DNA of 64,000 nt from Clostridiales bacterium (GCA_016933835.1 JAFGAC010000134.1:26511-90510), one strand, 5' to 3'; positions 8,422-17,455 are shown, numbered from the stretch's first letter. The notes: generated by a model not told the origin, from the letters alone. A program made the numbers and translations.

Positions 8422-9663
8422 ATGAATAAATACTATTTTCATGTGGATGTCAATTCAGCATATCTTTCTTGGGAAGCAGCTTATCAAATTCAGCAAGGAA
8501 GTGATATTGATCTAAGAATGATTCCTTCAGCTGTAGGTGGTGATCCTAAAACGAGAAGAGGCATCATTTTAGCAAAATCCATTCCTGCTAAAAAATATGA
8601 CATTCACACCGGAGAAACGCTTTATAAAGCATTCCAGAAATGTCCGCATTTGACGGTAGTATCACCGCGATACCATTTATATATGAAAGCCAGCCAAGCT
8701 ATGCATAACATTCTAGAATCATATTCTCCCAATATTCAACGTTTTTCTATTGATGAAAGTTTTTTGGATATCTACGCCTCAGAAACTTCACTTGAAGATC
8801 TTGGCAATCAGATTAGAATTCACATAAAAGAAGACTTGGGCTTTACTGTAAATGTTGGGATTTCTTCCAATAAACTTTTAGCAAAAGTTGCTTCTGACTT
8901 TGAAAAACCAGACAATGTTCACACTCTTTTTCCACATGAAATTAAAAGTAAGATGTGGCCTCTTCCAGTTGAAGATTTATTTATGGTAGGCAGGGCAACT
9001 GCAAAGAAACTTCACGGAATGAACATCCACACAATTGGTGATTTAGCAAGTGCAGACTTAGATTATTTAAAATATAAACTGAAGAGCCATGGTCAACTCA
9101 TATGGGAATATGCGAATGGAATCGAATCTTCAAAAATTCGACTATCTGAAGAAAATTATGTTAAAGGAATTGGAAATTCTACAACACTGCCAAGAGATAT
9201 CAATCAATCAGAAGACGCTCATATGTATCTCTTAGCTTTGACAGAAATGGTTGCCATGCGCCTCCGCCATGAAAATAAGCTTTGCAGTGTTGTTGTCATC
9301 AGCATTAAAAATTCTGATTTATCTCGCTATTCTCACCAAATGACATTGTTTTCTCCAACAGATGATACCAATGTCATTTACCAAACAACAAAGAAACTTT
9401 TCCATCAATCTTGGAAGAATCAATCAATTCGCCATTTAGGTGTAAGAGTCACCGGACTGTCAAATAATGATTATTATCAATATTCATTATTTGACAAAAA
9501 AAATCTTGATACTCTGCGCAATTTAAATCAAACACTGGATGACTTGCGGCTTAAATATGGAAAATACACTATTTCAAGAGGTGTTTTTCTTCACAAAAAA
9601 ATAAAACCAATCATCGGTGGCATCGGAGAAGATGACTACAAAATGATGAGCAGTTTACTCTAG
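8422..9663 (+). CDS. Y-family DNA polymerase (DinB/UmuC-like), SOS-controlled
   Basis: A translesion polymerase of 413 residues. The start is the ATG at 8422 behind GGAGGAA; an upstream in-frame ATG at 8386 lies inside the LexA box and has no ribosome-binding site. Catalytic carboxylates are in HVDVNSAYLSW (motif I) and SIDESFLDI (motif III). A helix-hairpin-helix region and little-finger domain follow, and QYSLF near the C-terminus fits a beta-clamp-binding peptide. It differs from the canonical Pol IV encoded at 10832-11911: N and S replace the steric-gate-region residues (VNSAYLSW against VDAFYASVE). It resembles the Firmicute UvrX/YqjW-like lineage. Its 3' end overlaps the convergent MFS gene by 9 bp. 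Confidence 0.92.
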   Translation: MNKYYFHVDVNSAYLSWEAAYQIQQGSDIDLRMIPSAVGGDPKTRRGIILAKSIPAKKYDIHTGETLYKAFQKCPHLTVVSPRYHLYMKASQAMHNILESYSPNIQRFSIDESFLDIYASETSLEDLGNQIRIHIKEDLGFTVNVGISSNKLLAKVASDFEKPDNVHTLFPHEIKSKMWPLPVEDLFMVGRATAKKLHGMNIHTIGDLASADLDYLKYKLKSHGQLIWEYANGIESSKIRLSEENYVKGIGNSTTLPRDINQSEDAHMYLLALTEMVAMRLRHENKLCSVVVISIKNSDLSRYSHQMTLFSPTDDTNVIYQTTKKLFHQSWKNQSIRHLGVRVTGLSNNDYYQYSLFDKKNLDTLRNLNQTLDDLRLKYGKYTISRGVFLHKKIKPIIGGIGEDDYKMMSSLL

Positions 9664-10842
9664 ATTTTTTATCACAATCACACTATTGACTATCAAAGCG
9701 ATTGTACTTACAACGGCTAAAAATAAAAATGCAGTTTTAAAATTATAGTGATCAGAAACCGAACCGAAAACTGGAAAAATAATAATCATGTAAAAACTGA
9801 AAACCATGCTGGCAACAGATAAAACTGTTGCCCTTATGTGACTCTCTATTTCTCTGTTGATGTAGTCATTCATTCCAACAAAAATAAGACTGTCAACAAA
9901 GGTCACCGCTATGAATGCAATAATATGAAGCGATGACATCGCAATAATCCAGACAGACACAACTGTCACAAAAGGAAAAATGAGAAGAAATCTTTTCTGT
10001 CCCAATTTTTTTTCTATACGACTGGCCAATATACCTCCCATCATCCCCATCAAGGAGCTCAAAGCAAAAAATAGTCCTATTTTCCATTCAACAATATTTT
10101 GCCCTTTCCAGTAATTTTGCAAGTAATAAAATAAAACCGTTCCTATGGACAGGATAAATTCCATGGAGAATATGAAAAACATTATTTTCTTATTGCCACG
10201 AATCACTTGAAAACTCTCTTTGACTAAATTTCTAAAGGCATCTCTTGCTTTCATTTCTTTACTTTTATCAGATTTATAATTAGGTTCTAAAAATGTAAAG
10301 GCTTCAAAAAATGCAATTACAGTAAAAATAATTGTCACTGCATACAATAATGAATAATTATGACTTGCAAGCCATCCTCCAACAACAAATGAAATCAAAG
10401 CTGTCAATTGGTAAATCCCCTCTATCCTTCCAATGATTTTTAAATATTTTTCCTCTTCTTTCAATTCTTTTAACGTATCATACAAAAGAGCTTCCCCAGC
10501 TCCTGATTCAAGATTGTATGAAATAGCAATAATCATGAATCCTAATGCAAACATGAAAATATTGTCTCCAATTAAAATTATGTAATTTGAAATGGCAAAA
10601 AATAATCGTCCTAATATACGACTTGTTTTCCTGCCAAACACATCAGCAATCATGCCTGTTGGAATTTCCATCGTGAAGGATGTCACATGAAACAAAGTTT
10701 CCAATAATCCTAAATAAACTAGATCAATTCCTTTATTGAATAAGTAAATCATCCAGAATCCATGGGTGAAATCAATTCTTAAAAACATGAAAAGATAATT
10801 TTTCCAAATGTTACTCTTTAATTTTATTATTCTATTTTCCAT
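9655..10842 (-). CDS. Major facilitator superfamily transporter
   Basis: About 395 residues with 12 predicted membrane helices and the MFS loop 2-3 signature in EIPTGMIADVFGRKTSRILG. A second, weaker copy (GGILASRIEKKLGQKRFLL) follows helix 8. The ATG at 10842 is favoured (GGAG 6 nt upstream) over a TTG at 10854. Its 5' end overlaps dinB by 11 bp and it is probably translated from the dinB message. The substrate cannot be inferred. It resembles the drug-efflux-like MFS proteins common in clostridia. Confidence 0.88.
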   Translation of the reverse strand: MENRIIKLKSNIWKNYLFMFLRIDFTHGFWMIYLFNKGIDLVYLGLLETLFHVTSFTMEIPTGMIADVFGRKTSRILGRLFFAISNYIILIGDNIFMFALGFMIIAISYNLESGAGEALLYDTLKELKEEEKYLKIIGRIEGIYQLTALISFVVGGWLASHNYSLLYAVTIIFTVIAFFEAFTFLEPNYKSDKSKEMKARDAFRNLVKESFQVIRGNKKIMFFIFSMEFILSIGTVLFYYLQNYWKGQNIVEWKIGLFFALSSLMGMMGGILASRIEKKLGQKRFLLIFPFVTVVSVWIIAMSSLHIIAFIAVTFVDSLIFVGMNDYINREIESHIRATVLSVASMVFSFYMIIIFPVFGSVSDHYNFKTAFLFLAVVSTIALIVNSVIVIKNLE

Positions 10843-11911
10843 TGTCTTCTCCAATTAAGTCAAATAGCATCAACTGCTTTTCGTGATTATTAATAAGTCC
10901 AGAAAGCGTTACTCCAAGAAGTCTCACTTTGCTTTTTAATACCATATGGTGCAACAGGTCATTCAACAGCAATCCAAAATATTTCTCATCATCCGTATAA
11001 ACTTCCAAACTTTTACTCCTGCTTACCTGTGTAAAATCATCAAATTTAATCTTGATCATCACTGTTTTTGCCAACATTTTTTTCTTGATCAACAACTCAA
11101 CTACTTCATGCAAATAAATCTCTGCTCGTTTGATGATTTCTTCAAAATCATCAATATCTTCCGTAAATGTCATTTCTGTTCCAATGGATTTTCGCTCCGA
11201 ATGCGTCTTGATTTCTCGATTATCAACGCCTCTGATTCTTTCATAAATTTCTTCTCCCATTGTCCCCATTAAATTGACCATTGTATCTAAATCATAGAGA
11301 AGTAAATCTTCAATTGAATAGATTCCTATTTTATTGAGTTTTTCAACAGTTTTTTTTCCAATTCCATGTATTTTTATTATCGGCAACGGTTTCAATATCT
11401 CAGGAATATCCTCTTTTTTTATCACAAAAAATCCATCGGGTTTGTCCCACTCACTAGCAAGTTTCGCTAAAAATTTATTGTAAGAAATACCAACTGAAAC
11501 AGTCAATCCAGTTTCTTTTTTTATTTTGTTTTTAATATACTTTCCGATATATTCTGCCGTGTGATATAAATAAGTAACATCAAGATATGCTTCATCAATG
11601 GATACAATTTCAATATCATCTGTAATTTCATGTAAAAGCGCAAAAATTTTTTTTGACATTTCATCGTATCGGTCATGCCGTCCACTTATATAGATACCTT
11701 CTGGACATAATTTCTTTGCTTGAAAAATTGGCATTGCAGAATGTACACCATATTTTCTAGCTTCGTAACTGCACGTCGAAACAACCCCTCGTGATGAAAT
11801 TCCTCCCACAATGACGGGTTTCCCTTTTAACTTCGGATTATCAATTTGTTCGACAGATGCATAAAATGCATCAACATCTACATGAATTATTTTTCTATTC
11901 AAAATATTCAA
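10832..11911 (-). CDS. dinB: DNA polymerase IV (DinB)
   Basis: A canonical 359-residue Y-family Pol IV. Metal-binding motifs are HVDVDAFYASVEQ and SIDEAYLDVT. The (HhH) region IHGIGKKTVEKLNKIGI and the little finger follow, and the C-terminus carries KQLMLFD, a textbook beta-clamp motif. The likely start is TTG at 11911, 17 bp inside the preceding DUF2007-like gene; a second TTG three codons in is possible. No LexA box is visible upstream, unlike the paralogue at 8422, so this copy may be constitutive or driven by the promoter of the upstream small gene. Confidence 0.95.
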   Translation of the reverse strand: MNILNRKIIHVDVDAFYASVEQIDNPKLKGKPVIVGGISSRGVVSTCSYEARKYGVHSAMPIFQAKKLCPEGIYISGRHDRYDEMSKKIFALLHEITDDIEIVSIDEAYLDVTYLYHTAEYIGKYIKNKIKKETGLTVSVGISYNKFLAKLASEWDKPDGFFVIKKEDIPEILKPLPIIKIHGIGKKTVEKLNKIGIYSIEDLLLYDLDTMVNLMGTMGEEIYERIRGVDNREIKTHSERKSIGTEMTFTEDIDDFEEIIKRAEIYLHEVVELLIKKKMLAKTVMIKIKFDDFTQVSRSKSLEVYTDDEKYFGLLLNDLLHHMVLKSKVRLLGVTLSGLINNHEKQLMLFDLIGEDNGK

Positions 11912-12110
11912 GAGCTTCTTCAGCGTTCACTACATCTTTTTCACGAACATATACATTATAGCCTGAAATGGAATGTCCTGCGATCACTTGAGAAACTTCC
12001 CCCCAACCTTCCGCCATATAATAAGCGTCAATTCCTTCATTTCTTAAAAAATCCACAACATTTTGAGCCATATACTCATCTTGTACATTTATTACTTTCT
12101 TCTCATTCAT
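11895..12110 (-). CDS. Small DUF2007-like putative signal-transducing protein
   Basis: A 71-residue protein starting at the ATG at 12110 (AAAGGG 9 nt upstream; a TTG at 12128 is less likely). The pattern fits DUF2007, a GlnB-like ferredoxin-fold domain often labelled putative signal transducing protein: a beta strand (KVINVQDEYMAQNVVDFLRNEGIDAYY), then GYNVYVREKDVVNAEEALEYF. No biochemical role is established. It overlaps dinB by 17 bp. An extended -10 (TGGTATAAT) lies just upstream, so this gene probably opens the dinB-MFS operon. Confidence 0.65.
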   Translation of the reverse strand: MNEKKVINVQDEYMAQNVVDFLRNEGIDAYYMAEGWGEVSQVIAGHSISGYNVYVREKDVVNAEEALEYFE

Positions 12111-12156
12111 CAGAATCAACCCTTTCAATTATATTATACCACTGCAGAAAAAGAAA

Positions 12157-12185
12157 AAACCCTTAGAAAAAATTCTTAAGGGTTT
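12157..12185 (-). terminator. Rho-independent terminator of the SLAC1-family gene
   Basis: AAACCCTTA pairs with TAAGGGTTT (12157-12165 with 12177-12185). On the minus strand it is followed by TTTTTTCTTTTT, and it starts about 6 nt after the stop of the transporter gene. Confidence 0.85.
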
Positions 12186-12190
12186 GATGT

Positions 12191-13150
12191 TTAATCTTCT
12201 TCAATACAAATTTCACCTTTGCTTATTGCTTTGGCTGTCCTTGGAATCAATAGAAGCACGACAATAACCAACAATGCAATCAGTGCATAGGAAACATATT
12301 GATAAAAAGCCATATGTGTACGACTGTACATAAGCATGGAAGCAATCGCCATTGAAGATATTGGGAATGAATACGCCCACCATGACAAATAAAATTTGAT
12401 TTTAGTCAACATATTAAAATGGGTCAATAAAAAAGTCATTAAAAACAGTGCAAAATAATACATCACTTTAGCAAAACTATCTATTTGACCTGTCAATTTA
12501 ACATAAGCAATAAAACCTACAGCCGGAGGAGCAATCAATATCGCTAAGGTCGGCATCAACTTTTCTGGCATAGGGTGGTGAAACACCATACGATACATAA
12601 ACACTGTAAAGAGAACAACCCAGAAAATTAATCCGATACTGAAAAAGAACCATGAAATTTCAGGATTATAGTGCACAACGCCAGCAACAGGAATTAAAAT
12701 ATTTCCAACAACTGGAATAAACCAAGCTGGATTAATATGCTTAATCTCAAATTTCGGATGCATCATCCAAATACCAATTATCTTATACGTGAAAAAAGTA
12801 TGTACCACTGTTCCAATTGTCCAAAGCACTTTCGAAGTTGGCATATGGATTCCAAGAAATGCAATACTTAACAACAAAAGACTTATTGAAATCGTTGGGA
12901 AAAAACTTAATCGAATTGGATTTTCAAAATCCACTTTAACTTCCTCAGGATATCTGATGTATTTAATCAAGTAGATTAATCCTATCAAAAGAAAAAATAT
13001 GATTGTTACTGTTACCAATGCATAATCAAGTCTGTATGGAAAAGCAAATATCTCCTCAGCTTTCTGAAAAGCAATTGTCAACCCTGTCAGCCCCAAAATA
13101 ATCGAAAAAGCCGATATTGGGAAAAATTTAATTCTATTATCTAAATTCAT
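12191..13150 (-). CDS. SLAC1/TehA family anion channel or transporter (TDT family)
   Basis: A 319-residue protein with about ten transmembrane helices and no large soluble domain. The opening (FFPISAFSIILGLTGLTIAF) and internal segments such as FWVVLFTVFMYRMVFHHPMPEKLMPTLAILIAPPAVGF are typical of the TehA/SLAC1 fold, which conducts small anions. Conserved FHHPMP and P-T-x-x-I-x-I-A-P-P segments are visible. The transported anion in anaerobes (nitrate, chloride, formate, dicarboxylates) is not predictable. It stands alone with its own ribosome-binding site (AAGGAG) and terminator. Confidence 0.85.
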   Translation of the reverse strand: MNLDNRIKFFPISAFSIILGLTGLTIAFQKAEEIFAFPYRLDYALVTVTIIFFLLIGLIYLIKYIRYPEEVKVDFENPIRLSFFPTISISLLLLSIAFLGIHMPTSKVLWTIGTVVHTFFTYKIIGIWMMHPKFEIKHINPAWFIPVVGNILIPVAGVVHYNPEISWFFFSIGLIFWVVLFTVFMYRMVFHHPMPEKLMPTLAILIAPPAVGFIAYVKLTGQIDSFAKVMYYFALFLMTFLLTHFNMLTKIKFYLSWWAYSFPISSMAIASMLMYSRTHMAFYQYVSYALIALLVIVVLLLIPRTAKAISKGEICIEED

Positions 13151-13292
13151 TTTAAGACTCCTTTATATCAATGTTTTTATCATATTGTATACAATCTCTT
13201 GTCAATTCAATTTATTTTACACGACAACAATGCTTTTAGTAAAGAAAATTAGGCATATATATTCAAATGATAACTGTTATCAATTATAGCAA

Positions 13293-13323
13293 TAAAAAAA
13301 TCTCCCTTATTACAAGGAAGATT
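13293..13323 (-). terminator. Terminator after the UPF0173 metallo-hydrolase gene
   Basis: AATCTTCCTT pairs with AAGGGAGATT (13314-13323 with 13299-13308, one G-T pair), followed on the minus strand by TTTTTT. It lies 5 nt after the stop codon and would end the SOS-box transcript that begins near 14.83 kb. Confidence 0.8.
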
Positions 13324-13328
13324 CAGCT

Positions 13329-14009
13329 CTATATATGATATTCTTCATCTGGGTTCATAATAATAACTTTTGTGTTTTTTACCAACTCTCTAAATTTCTC
13401 AGGTGAAGCTTTAATAATATCAAAAGTGTCATAATGAATAGGAATGACCGCTTTCGGTTTAATGAATTCCACCGCTCTGGCCGCATCATAAATATCCATC
13501 GTAAAATTTCCACCGATTGGCAAAATAGCCAAGTCTATTTTTTCTTCTTCAAGCAATTTCATATCCATAGTCAATCCAGTGTCACCTGCATGATAAATTT
13601 TTATACCGTCTACTTCTATTAAAAATCCAGCTGGATTTCCAGCATAGATTATTTTTCCTTCTTCCATTATTGATGAGCCATGCAAAGCAGGTGTCATTTT
13701 GACAATCCCAAAAGCCAGCTTGACTCTTCCTCCGATATGCATCGGGTGAACATTGATAATTCCTTTAGAAGTGATATAGTTTATTATTTCAGCATTTGAG
13801 ATAACTTTTGCATTTGTATTTCTGGCTATTTCGACCGTATCTCCTAAATGATCGCCATGCCCATGCGTAACAAATATATGTGATAATTCTTTAAAATCAC
13901 CAGGCACACTCTTTGTTTGAGGGTTTCCTCTTAAAAAAGGATCAATGAGAGCCTTGAATTGATTGCTTTCTATATAAAATGCCGCATGCCCCAAATATTT
14001 CAATATCAT
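13329..14009 (-). CDS. Metal-dependent hydrolase, UPF0173 (metallo-beta-lactamase fold)
   Basis: A 226-residue single-domain MBL-fold protein. The metal motif H-x-H-x-D-H is present as THGHGDHLGD (about residues 50-59). Further ligands lie in ALHGSS, YHAGDTGL and the C-terminal IPIHYDTFD. Length and motif order match UPF0173 (B. subtilis YtkL), whose physiological substrate is unknown. It lies 9 bp after the 14019-14498 gene and is the last gene before a terminator. It may therefore belong to the LexA-controlled transcript, which would be an unusual setting for this family. Confidence 0.88.
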   Translation of the reverse strand: MILKYLGHAAFYIESNQFKALIDPFLRGNPQTKSVPGDFKELSHIFVTHGHGDHLGDTVEIARNTNAKVISNAEIINYITSKGIINVHPMHIGGRVKLAFGIVKMTPALHGSSIMEEGKIIYAGNPAGFLIEVDGIKIYHAGDTGLTMDMKLLEEEKIDLAILPIGGNFTMDIYDAARAVEFIKPKAVIPIHYDTFDIIKASPEKFRELVKNTKVIIMNPDEEYHI

Positions 14010-14018
14010 TGTTTCCTC

Positions 14019-14498
14019 CTATTTGGCAAATATATCCAATTTTATAAATGCTTCTCTCATGTAATAAGTCAACGTGTTTTCATCAAAATTACTGCCGTCA
14101 TGAATTTTTCCTACCCGTTTTATCTTAGCTTTTTTCTCTCCCGGCACAATATAACTTAAAACGACAGATTCCACAAGATCCGCTTCAGGTACGTAATAAC
14201 CAACTTTAACTTCAATAGCGAGATTCTTTCTCGTAAATTTCAAATAATATTTCATTATGGATAATTTTCCAATCACTTCATCATCCGATTCGAAAAAAAT
14301 TTTTCCATCAGATGCCTCTATCAATTCTTTCATCTCATCAATCAAATTTTTAAAATATTCTCTAATCATGATCTCTGCGCCATCAATCTGCTCTTTCAAA
14401 TTCTTTTCATAACGAAGCTTTTCTATTTCTGGACTAAGTCGTTCATTTAATTTTTTTATCAGCTCATCTTTAAAATCATAAAAGAAATGCACTGCCAT
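14019..14498 (-). CDS. Uncharacterised cytosolic protein (about 159 aa)
   Basis: I do not recognise a family. The start is the ATG at 14498, 8 nt after GGGAG; a GTG at 14507 overlaps that site. The N-terminal half is a charged, helical, coiled-coil-prone stretch (FYDFKDELIKKLNERLSPEIEKLRYE, shown in part). The C-terminal half is beta-rich (KLSIMKYYLKFTRKNLAIEVKVG). There is no signal peptide or membrane segment. It lies between a LexA-controlled small gene (49 bp gap, no terminator seen) and the UPF0173 hydrolase (9 bp gap), so it is probably SOS-induced. Possible roles are a damage-response or cell-envelope factor; both are guesses. Confidence 0.65.
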   Translation of the reverse strand: MAVHFFYDFKDELIKKLNERLSPEIEKLRYEKNLKEQIDGAEIMIREYFKNLIDEMKELIEASDGKIFFESDDEVIGKLSIMKYYLKFTRKNLAIEVKVGYYVPEADLVESVVLSYIVPGEKKAKIKRVGKIHDGSNFDENTLTYYMREAFIKLDIFAK

Positions 14499-14547
14499 AT
14501 TTTTCACTCCCTCACACCATTATCACTACATATATACCCACTGCAAG

Positions 14548-14808
14548 TTACATTTTAAACAAAATCCATCGATTCGTTTCAATTTCATATTTCAGCTGAT
14601 AAAGCTTGATCTCCCCCTCTATTTCACTTCTACAATCAAAAACATGCATAATATTTCCTGCGTATTTTTCAACAGTAGTTTTAATTACTTGATCAATTTT
14701 TATCACAACATTTATCCCAGAATCCTCAACTTTAAATTTAAGAGGCCGTATTTTTCCATCTTCATTGAAGCACGCAATCATATGAATAGGTTTTGCTATC
14801 ACTTTCAT
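14548..14808 (-). CDS. Small uncharacterised SOS-controlled protein (86 aa)
   Basis: Starts at the ATG at 14808, with GGTGA 5 nt upstream; a GTG at 14817 would overlap the ribosome-binding site. The 86-residue product looks like a small beta-rich domain (MKVIAKPIHMIACFNEDGKI, PLKFKVEDSG, then a C-terminal YEIETNRWILFKM). The overall pattern (P-x-x-F start, W near the end) recalls small proteins found beside Y-family polymerases in other bacteria, but I cannot assign a family. Its promoter carries a perfect LexA box, the strongest evidence about function: it is expected to be induced by DNA damage. Confidence 0.7.
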   Translation of the reverse strand: MKVIAKPIHMIACFNEDGKIRPLKFKVEDSGINVVIKIDQVIKTTVEKYAGNIMHVFDCRSEIEGEIKLYQLKYEIETNRWILFKM

Positions 14809-14829
14809 TTTACTCACCCGCCTAATATT

Positions 14830-14864
14830 AAAATACCACGAACTTATGTTCGTGTCAATGGCGG
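14830..14864 (-). promoter_or_regulatory. SOS promoter: LexA box filling the -35/-10 spacer
   Basis: The minus strand reads TTGACA, a 17-bp spacer, then TATTTT. The spacer is almost entirely the palindrome CACGAAC-N4-GTTCGTG (14837-14854; core CGAAC-TTAT-GTTCG), matching the Firmicute LexA/DinR operator. A near-consensus promoter fully covered by a repressor site predicts tight repression and strong induction after DNA damage. Confidence 0.88.
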
Positions 14865-14890
14865 TAAATATTTACTTTTTTATACATATC

Positions 14891-14925
14891 AAAAACAAGT
14901 CTCAAAATTTTCGAGACTTGTTTTT
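14891..14925. terminator. Strong terminator after the YhaO-YhaN operon
   Basis: A perfect 13-bp inverted repeat, AAAAACAAGTCTC with GAGACTTGTTTTT (14891-14903 and 14913-14925), separated by 9 nt and carrying T runs on both sides. It lies 13 nt after the yhaN stop and separates that operon from the SOS promoter. Confidence 0.9.
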
Positions 14926-14938
14926 GCTTCTTGCCTTT

Positions 14939-17455
14939 TTATATAATTATTTTCTCCAAGTCAGGCAAATAAGATTCCAAGTACTTCACATTATGTTCTT
15001 TACAAGTAAACATTATGACTTGTCGTTCTTTAGAAATTTCCTCAATAAGTTTTAATGTAGGATCTAATCTTTCAACATCCCAATTAGAAAAAGCTTCATC
15101 GAGGATAATCGGCAACTTATCTTTATCCTGATCCAGATATTTAATGAGTGCAAGTCTAAAAGACAGATACAATTGATTTTTTGTCCCCGCACTTATTTCA
15201 CTGTCTGCAGAAACAATTTCTCCCTCTTGATCTTTCAAATACATTTTCTCATCTTCTTCTATCAAAACATGTGTGTATTTGCCATTGGTCATTTTGCTGA
15301 AATAGTAACTTGTCAATTTCAAAACATCGGGCTGATTTTTTTCTCTATAGCGCTCATCCGCTCTGACAATCAACTGCTTCAATATAGATAAAATATCATA
15401 TTGATGGGCATACTCTTTTAAAGCATGTGTTTTGTATTCAATTTTCCCCTCAATTACATCTAATGTATCTCCAGTTATTTTATGATCAATTTCTGCTTTC
15501 AACTGTATGTTTCTCTTTGCTTTCTCTGTTTTTTCAAGCTGCAATGACTCAATATCATTTTCAATGACAATAAGATAATCTTCATTGATTATAGACTGAT
15601 CCAAATTATCAATTTCTTCTTCAATCTGACTCATATTGAAATTTTCAGCAAGCTCTGACTCATAATGAATGATACGATCTCTCACAGATAGATATTTTTC
15701 GATATTGCTGTATCCAATTTCAAAATTGCCGTTCCCCATTTTATTAATGGTATTTTCAATCATGGTATATTCATGATCTTTTTCAAGTGTTTTTTGTGCC
15801 AATTGATGAAGTCCATTATTTTCTTGTTCAATATCCCTCATCAGTTCATCATTCAATCTTGATTTTGCAACTGCTTCACTTAAAACATGATTCAACATTT
15901 TCACATTTCTTATGTCATCAAACTTTGTAAAAATCTCATCATATTCACGCAAGCACTTAAGCTCAGCTTTTCCCAATTCTTGTTTTAAATTGAGCAACTC
16001 TTCTGTTTTAATTCTAATTGTCTGATAGTTTTCCAAATTCTTTAAATTTATTTCAGTAAAGTTTTCTGCTATTTCCGGAACAATTCCAATGGTTATAAGT
16101 TCTTTTTTCAACAATACACTGCTGCTGCTCTTTAATTTTTCTCTTCTATCAAAATAATCAAATATAACAATCAATAAAGTAATCGCTAAAACTGCCGCTC
16201 CAAAAATATTTTGAGTAAATATGCCCACTCCCAAAAGTCCCAAAATAACTAATACCTTAAAAATCGCCAATGGTCCTTTTGAATTGTTACTTTCATCTTC
16301 TTTTGATTTGTAGTATAGTGTTTGAATTTTTTGAAAATCAAAGTCAACAACATTTCGAATCTTTTCCTTAAAGAGATAATCCACTTCATTATGCATTTTT
16401 TGAACATTCATTTCAAAGTACTCATTATTTTTATCAATGTTATCTTTTACTTTATCAAGTTTTAATTCAACTGATTCAATTTCTTCTAGTCTGTCTTTTA
16501 AACTCAAAGCCATTTTTTCATCATAGCTCAATTCTTCTATTTTTTCTTTCTTCAAAGCCACTTTGACATCTTTTTCTGATATTTCATCGCGATATTCTTT
16601 TAAAATCTCTTTCAAAGATTGATACTTCTCTAAAATTTCTTTATCAAGTCTCTCATATCTTTCATAATTTTCTACATTCGCTTTTAGATTTTCTATTTTA
16701 TTTATCAAATCAATCGGTTTTAAATACCGATTAATTTGATTTTTTAAATTCACTTTTTCAATAATTTTTTCATCAAGTTTCAACAATTCTTTGTCCAACT
16801 TTTGAATATCTTCAGACATGACGCGCACTTCATGATATTGATTGCTCTTATCTTTTTTTTCTCGTTTTAGTTCCTTTATTTCATCTATCAATTGATTGAT
16901 CGTTTGTTTATTTCCTCGACTTCTAGCATTATAAAGGTTTTTTATATCCTCATCTAACTGCTGTATGACTGCTTTAGGAGATACATTACTATTGCCGTAA
17001 TTCAACACTAACTTATCCTGCAGTTCACTAAAGGACTTTGTTTCTATCTCTTTAAGCTGTTCACTTGTAATCATATAGACATTATTGAAAATATTTCGAG
17101 ACATGTATTCTGAATCAGGTAATGTACGATTATTGAGCTGAATAATTTCCAGACCATCTTCTATTGCCGCTTTTACATTATTGGATAATAATCTTTTGAC
17201 ATTCAACTTTTTACCAGCACTATTCAGGTAGGACATGGCTATATTGAGACGCTCACCTTTCCAAGGCAGATATTTATGATTATCTTTTTTTGAACGCTCG
17301 AATCCAAAAATCAACTCGCTGATTGCCGAAACAATCGTTGATTTTCCAGCTTCATTTTTTCCATAAATCAAATTTGGTCGATTTTCAGATAATTTAATTA
17401 CTTTTTTATTATCGAATTTTCCATATTCAAATAGTGTAACTTCATTTATTTTCAT
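14939..17455 (-). CDS. yhaN: SbcC/YhaN-like AAA ATPase
   Basis: An 838-residue SMC/SbcC-type ATPase. The Walker A motif is GKNEAGKST (residues 32-40), the ABC signature region ISAGTKNQLYLSFRLAL is near the C-terminus, and Walker B is LPIILDEAFSNWD. Long coiled coils fill about residues 170-380 and 490-680. Two adjacent hydrophobic helices (about 395-430, ILGLLGVGIFTQNIF and AAVLAITLLIVIF) interrupt the coiled coil, as in YhaN-type proteins and unlike SbcC. It therefore may be membrane-associated. It overlaps the metallophosphoesterase gene by 4 bp (ATGA), giving a probable complex like SbcCD/Mre11-Rad50. Confidence 0.88.
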   Translation of the reverse strand: MKINEVTLFEYGKFDNKKVIKLSENRPNLIYGKNEAGKSTIVSAISELIFGFERSKKDNHKYLPWKGERLNIAMSYLNSAGKKLNVKRLLSNNVKAAIEDGLEIIQLNNRTLPDSEYMSRNIFNNVYMITSEQLKEIETKSFSELQDKLVLNYGNSNVSPKAVIQQLDEDIKNLYNARSRGNKQTINQLIDEIKELKREKKDKSNQYHEVRVMSEDIQKLDKELLKLDEKIIEKVNLKNQINRYLKPIDLINKIENLKANVENYERYERLDKEILEKYQSLKEILKEYRDEISEKDVKVALKKEKIEELSYDEKMALSLKDRLEEIESVELKLDKVKDNIDKNNEYFEMNVQKMHNEVDYLFKEKIRNVVDFDFQKIQTLYYKSKEDESNNSKGPLAIFKVLVILGLLGVGIFTQNIFGAAVLAITLLIVIFDYFDRREKLKSSSSVLLKKELITIGIVPEIAENFTEINLKNLENYQTIRIKTEELLNLKQELGKAELKCLREYDEIFTKFDDIRNVKMLNHVLSEAVAKSRLNDELMRDIEQENNGLHQLAQKTLEKDHEYTMIENTINKMGNGNFEIGYSNIEKYLSVRDRIIHYESELAENFNMSQIEEEIDNLDQSIINEDYLIVIENDIESLQLEKTEKAKRNIQLKAEIDHKITGDTLDVIEGKIEYKTHALKEYAHQYDILSILKQLIVRADERYREKNQPDVLKLTSYYFSKMTNGKYTHVLIEEDEKMYLKDQEGEIVSADSEISAGTKNQLYLSFRLALIKYLDQDKDKLPIILDEAFSNWDVERLDPTLKLIEEISKERQVIMFTCKEHNVKYLESYLPDLEKIII

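Noticed and set aside
10832..12190. A LexA box for the canonical dinB operon
   Set aside because: No GAAC-N4-GTTC pair occurs upstream of the DUF2007-like gene or dinB; only an extended -10 is visible.
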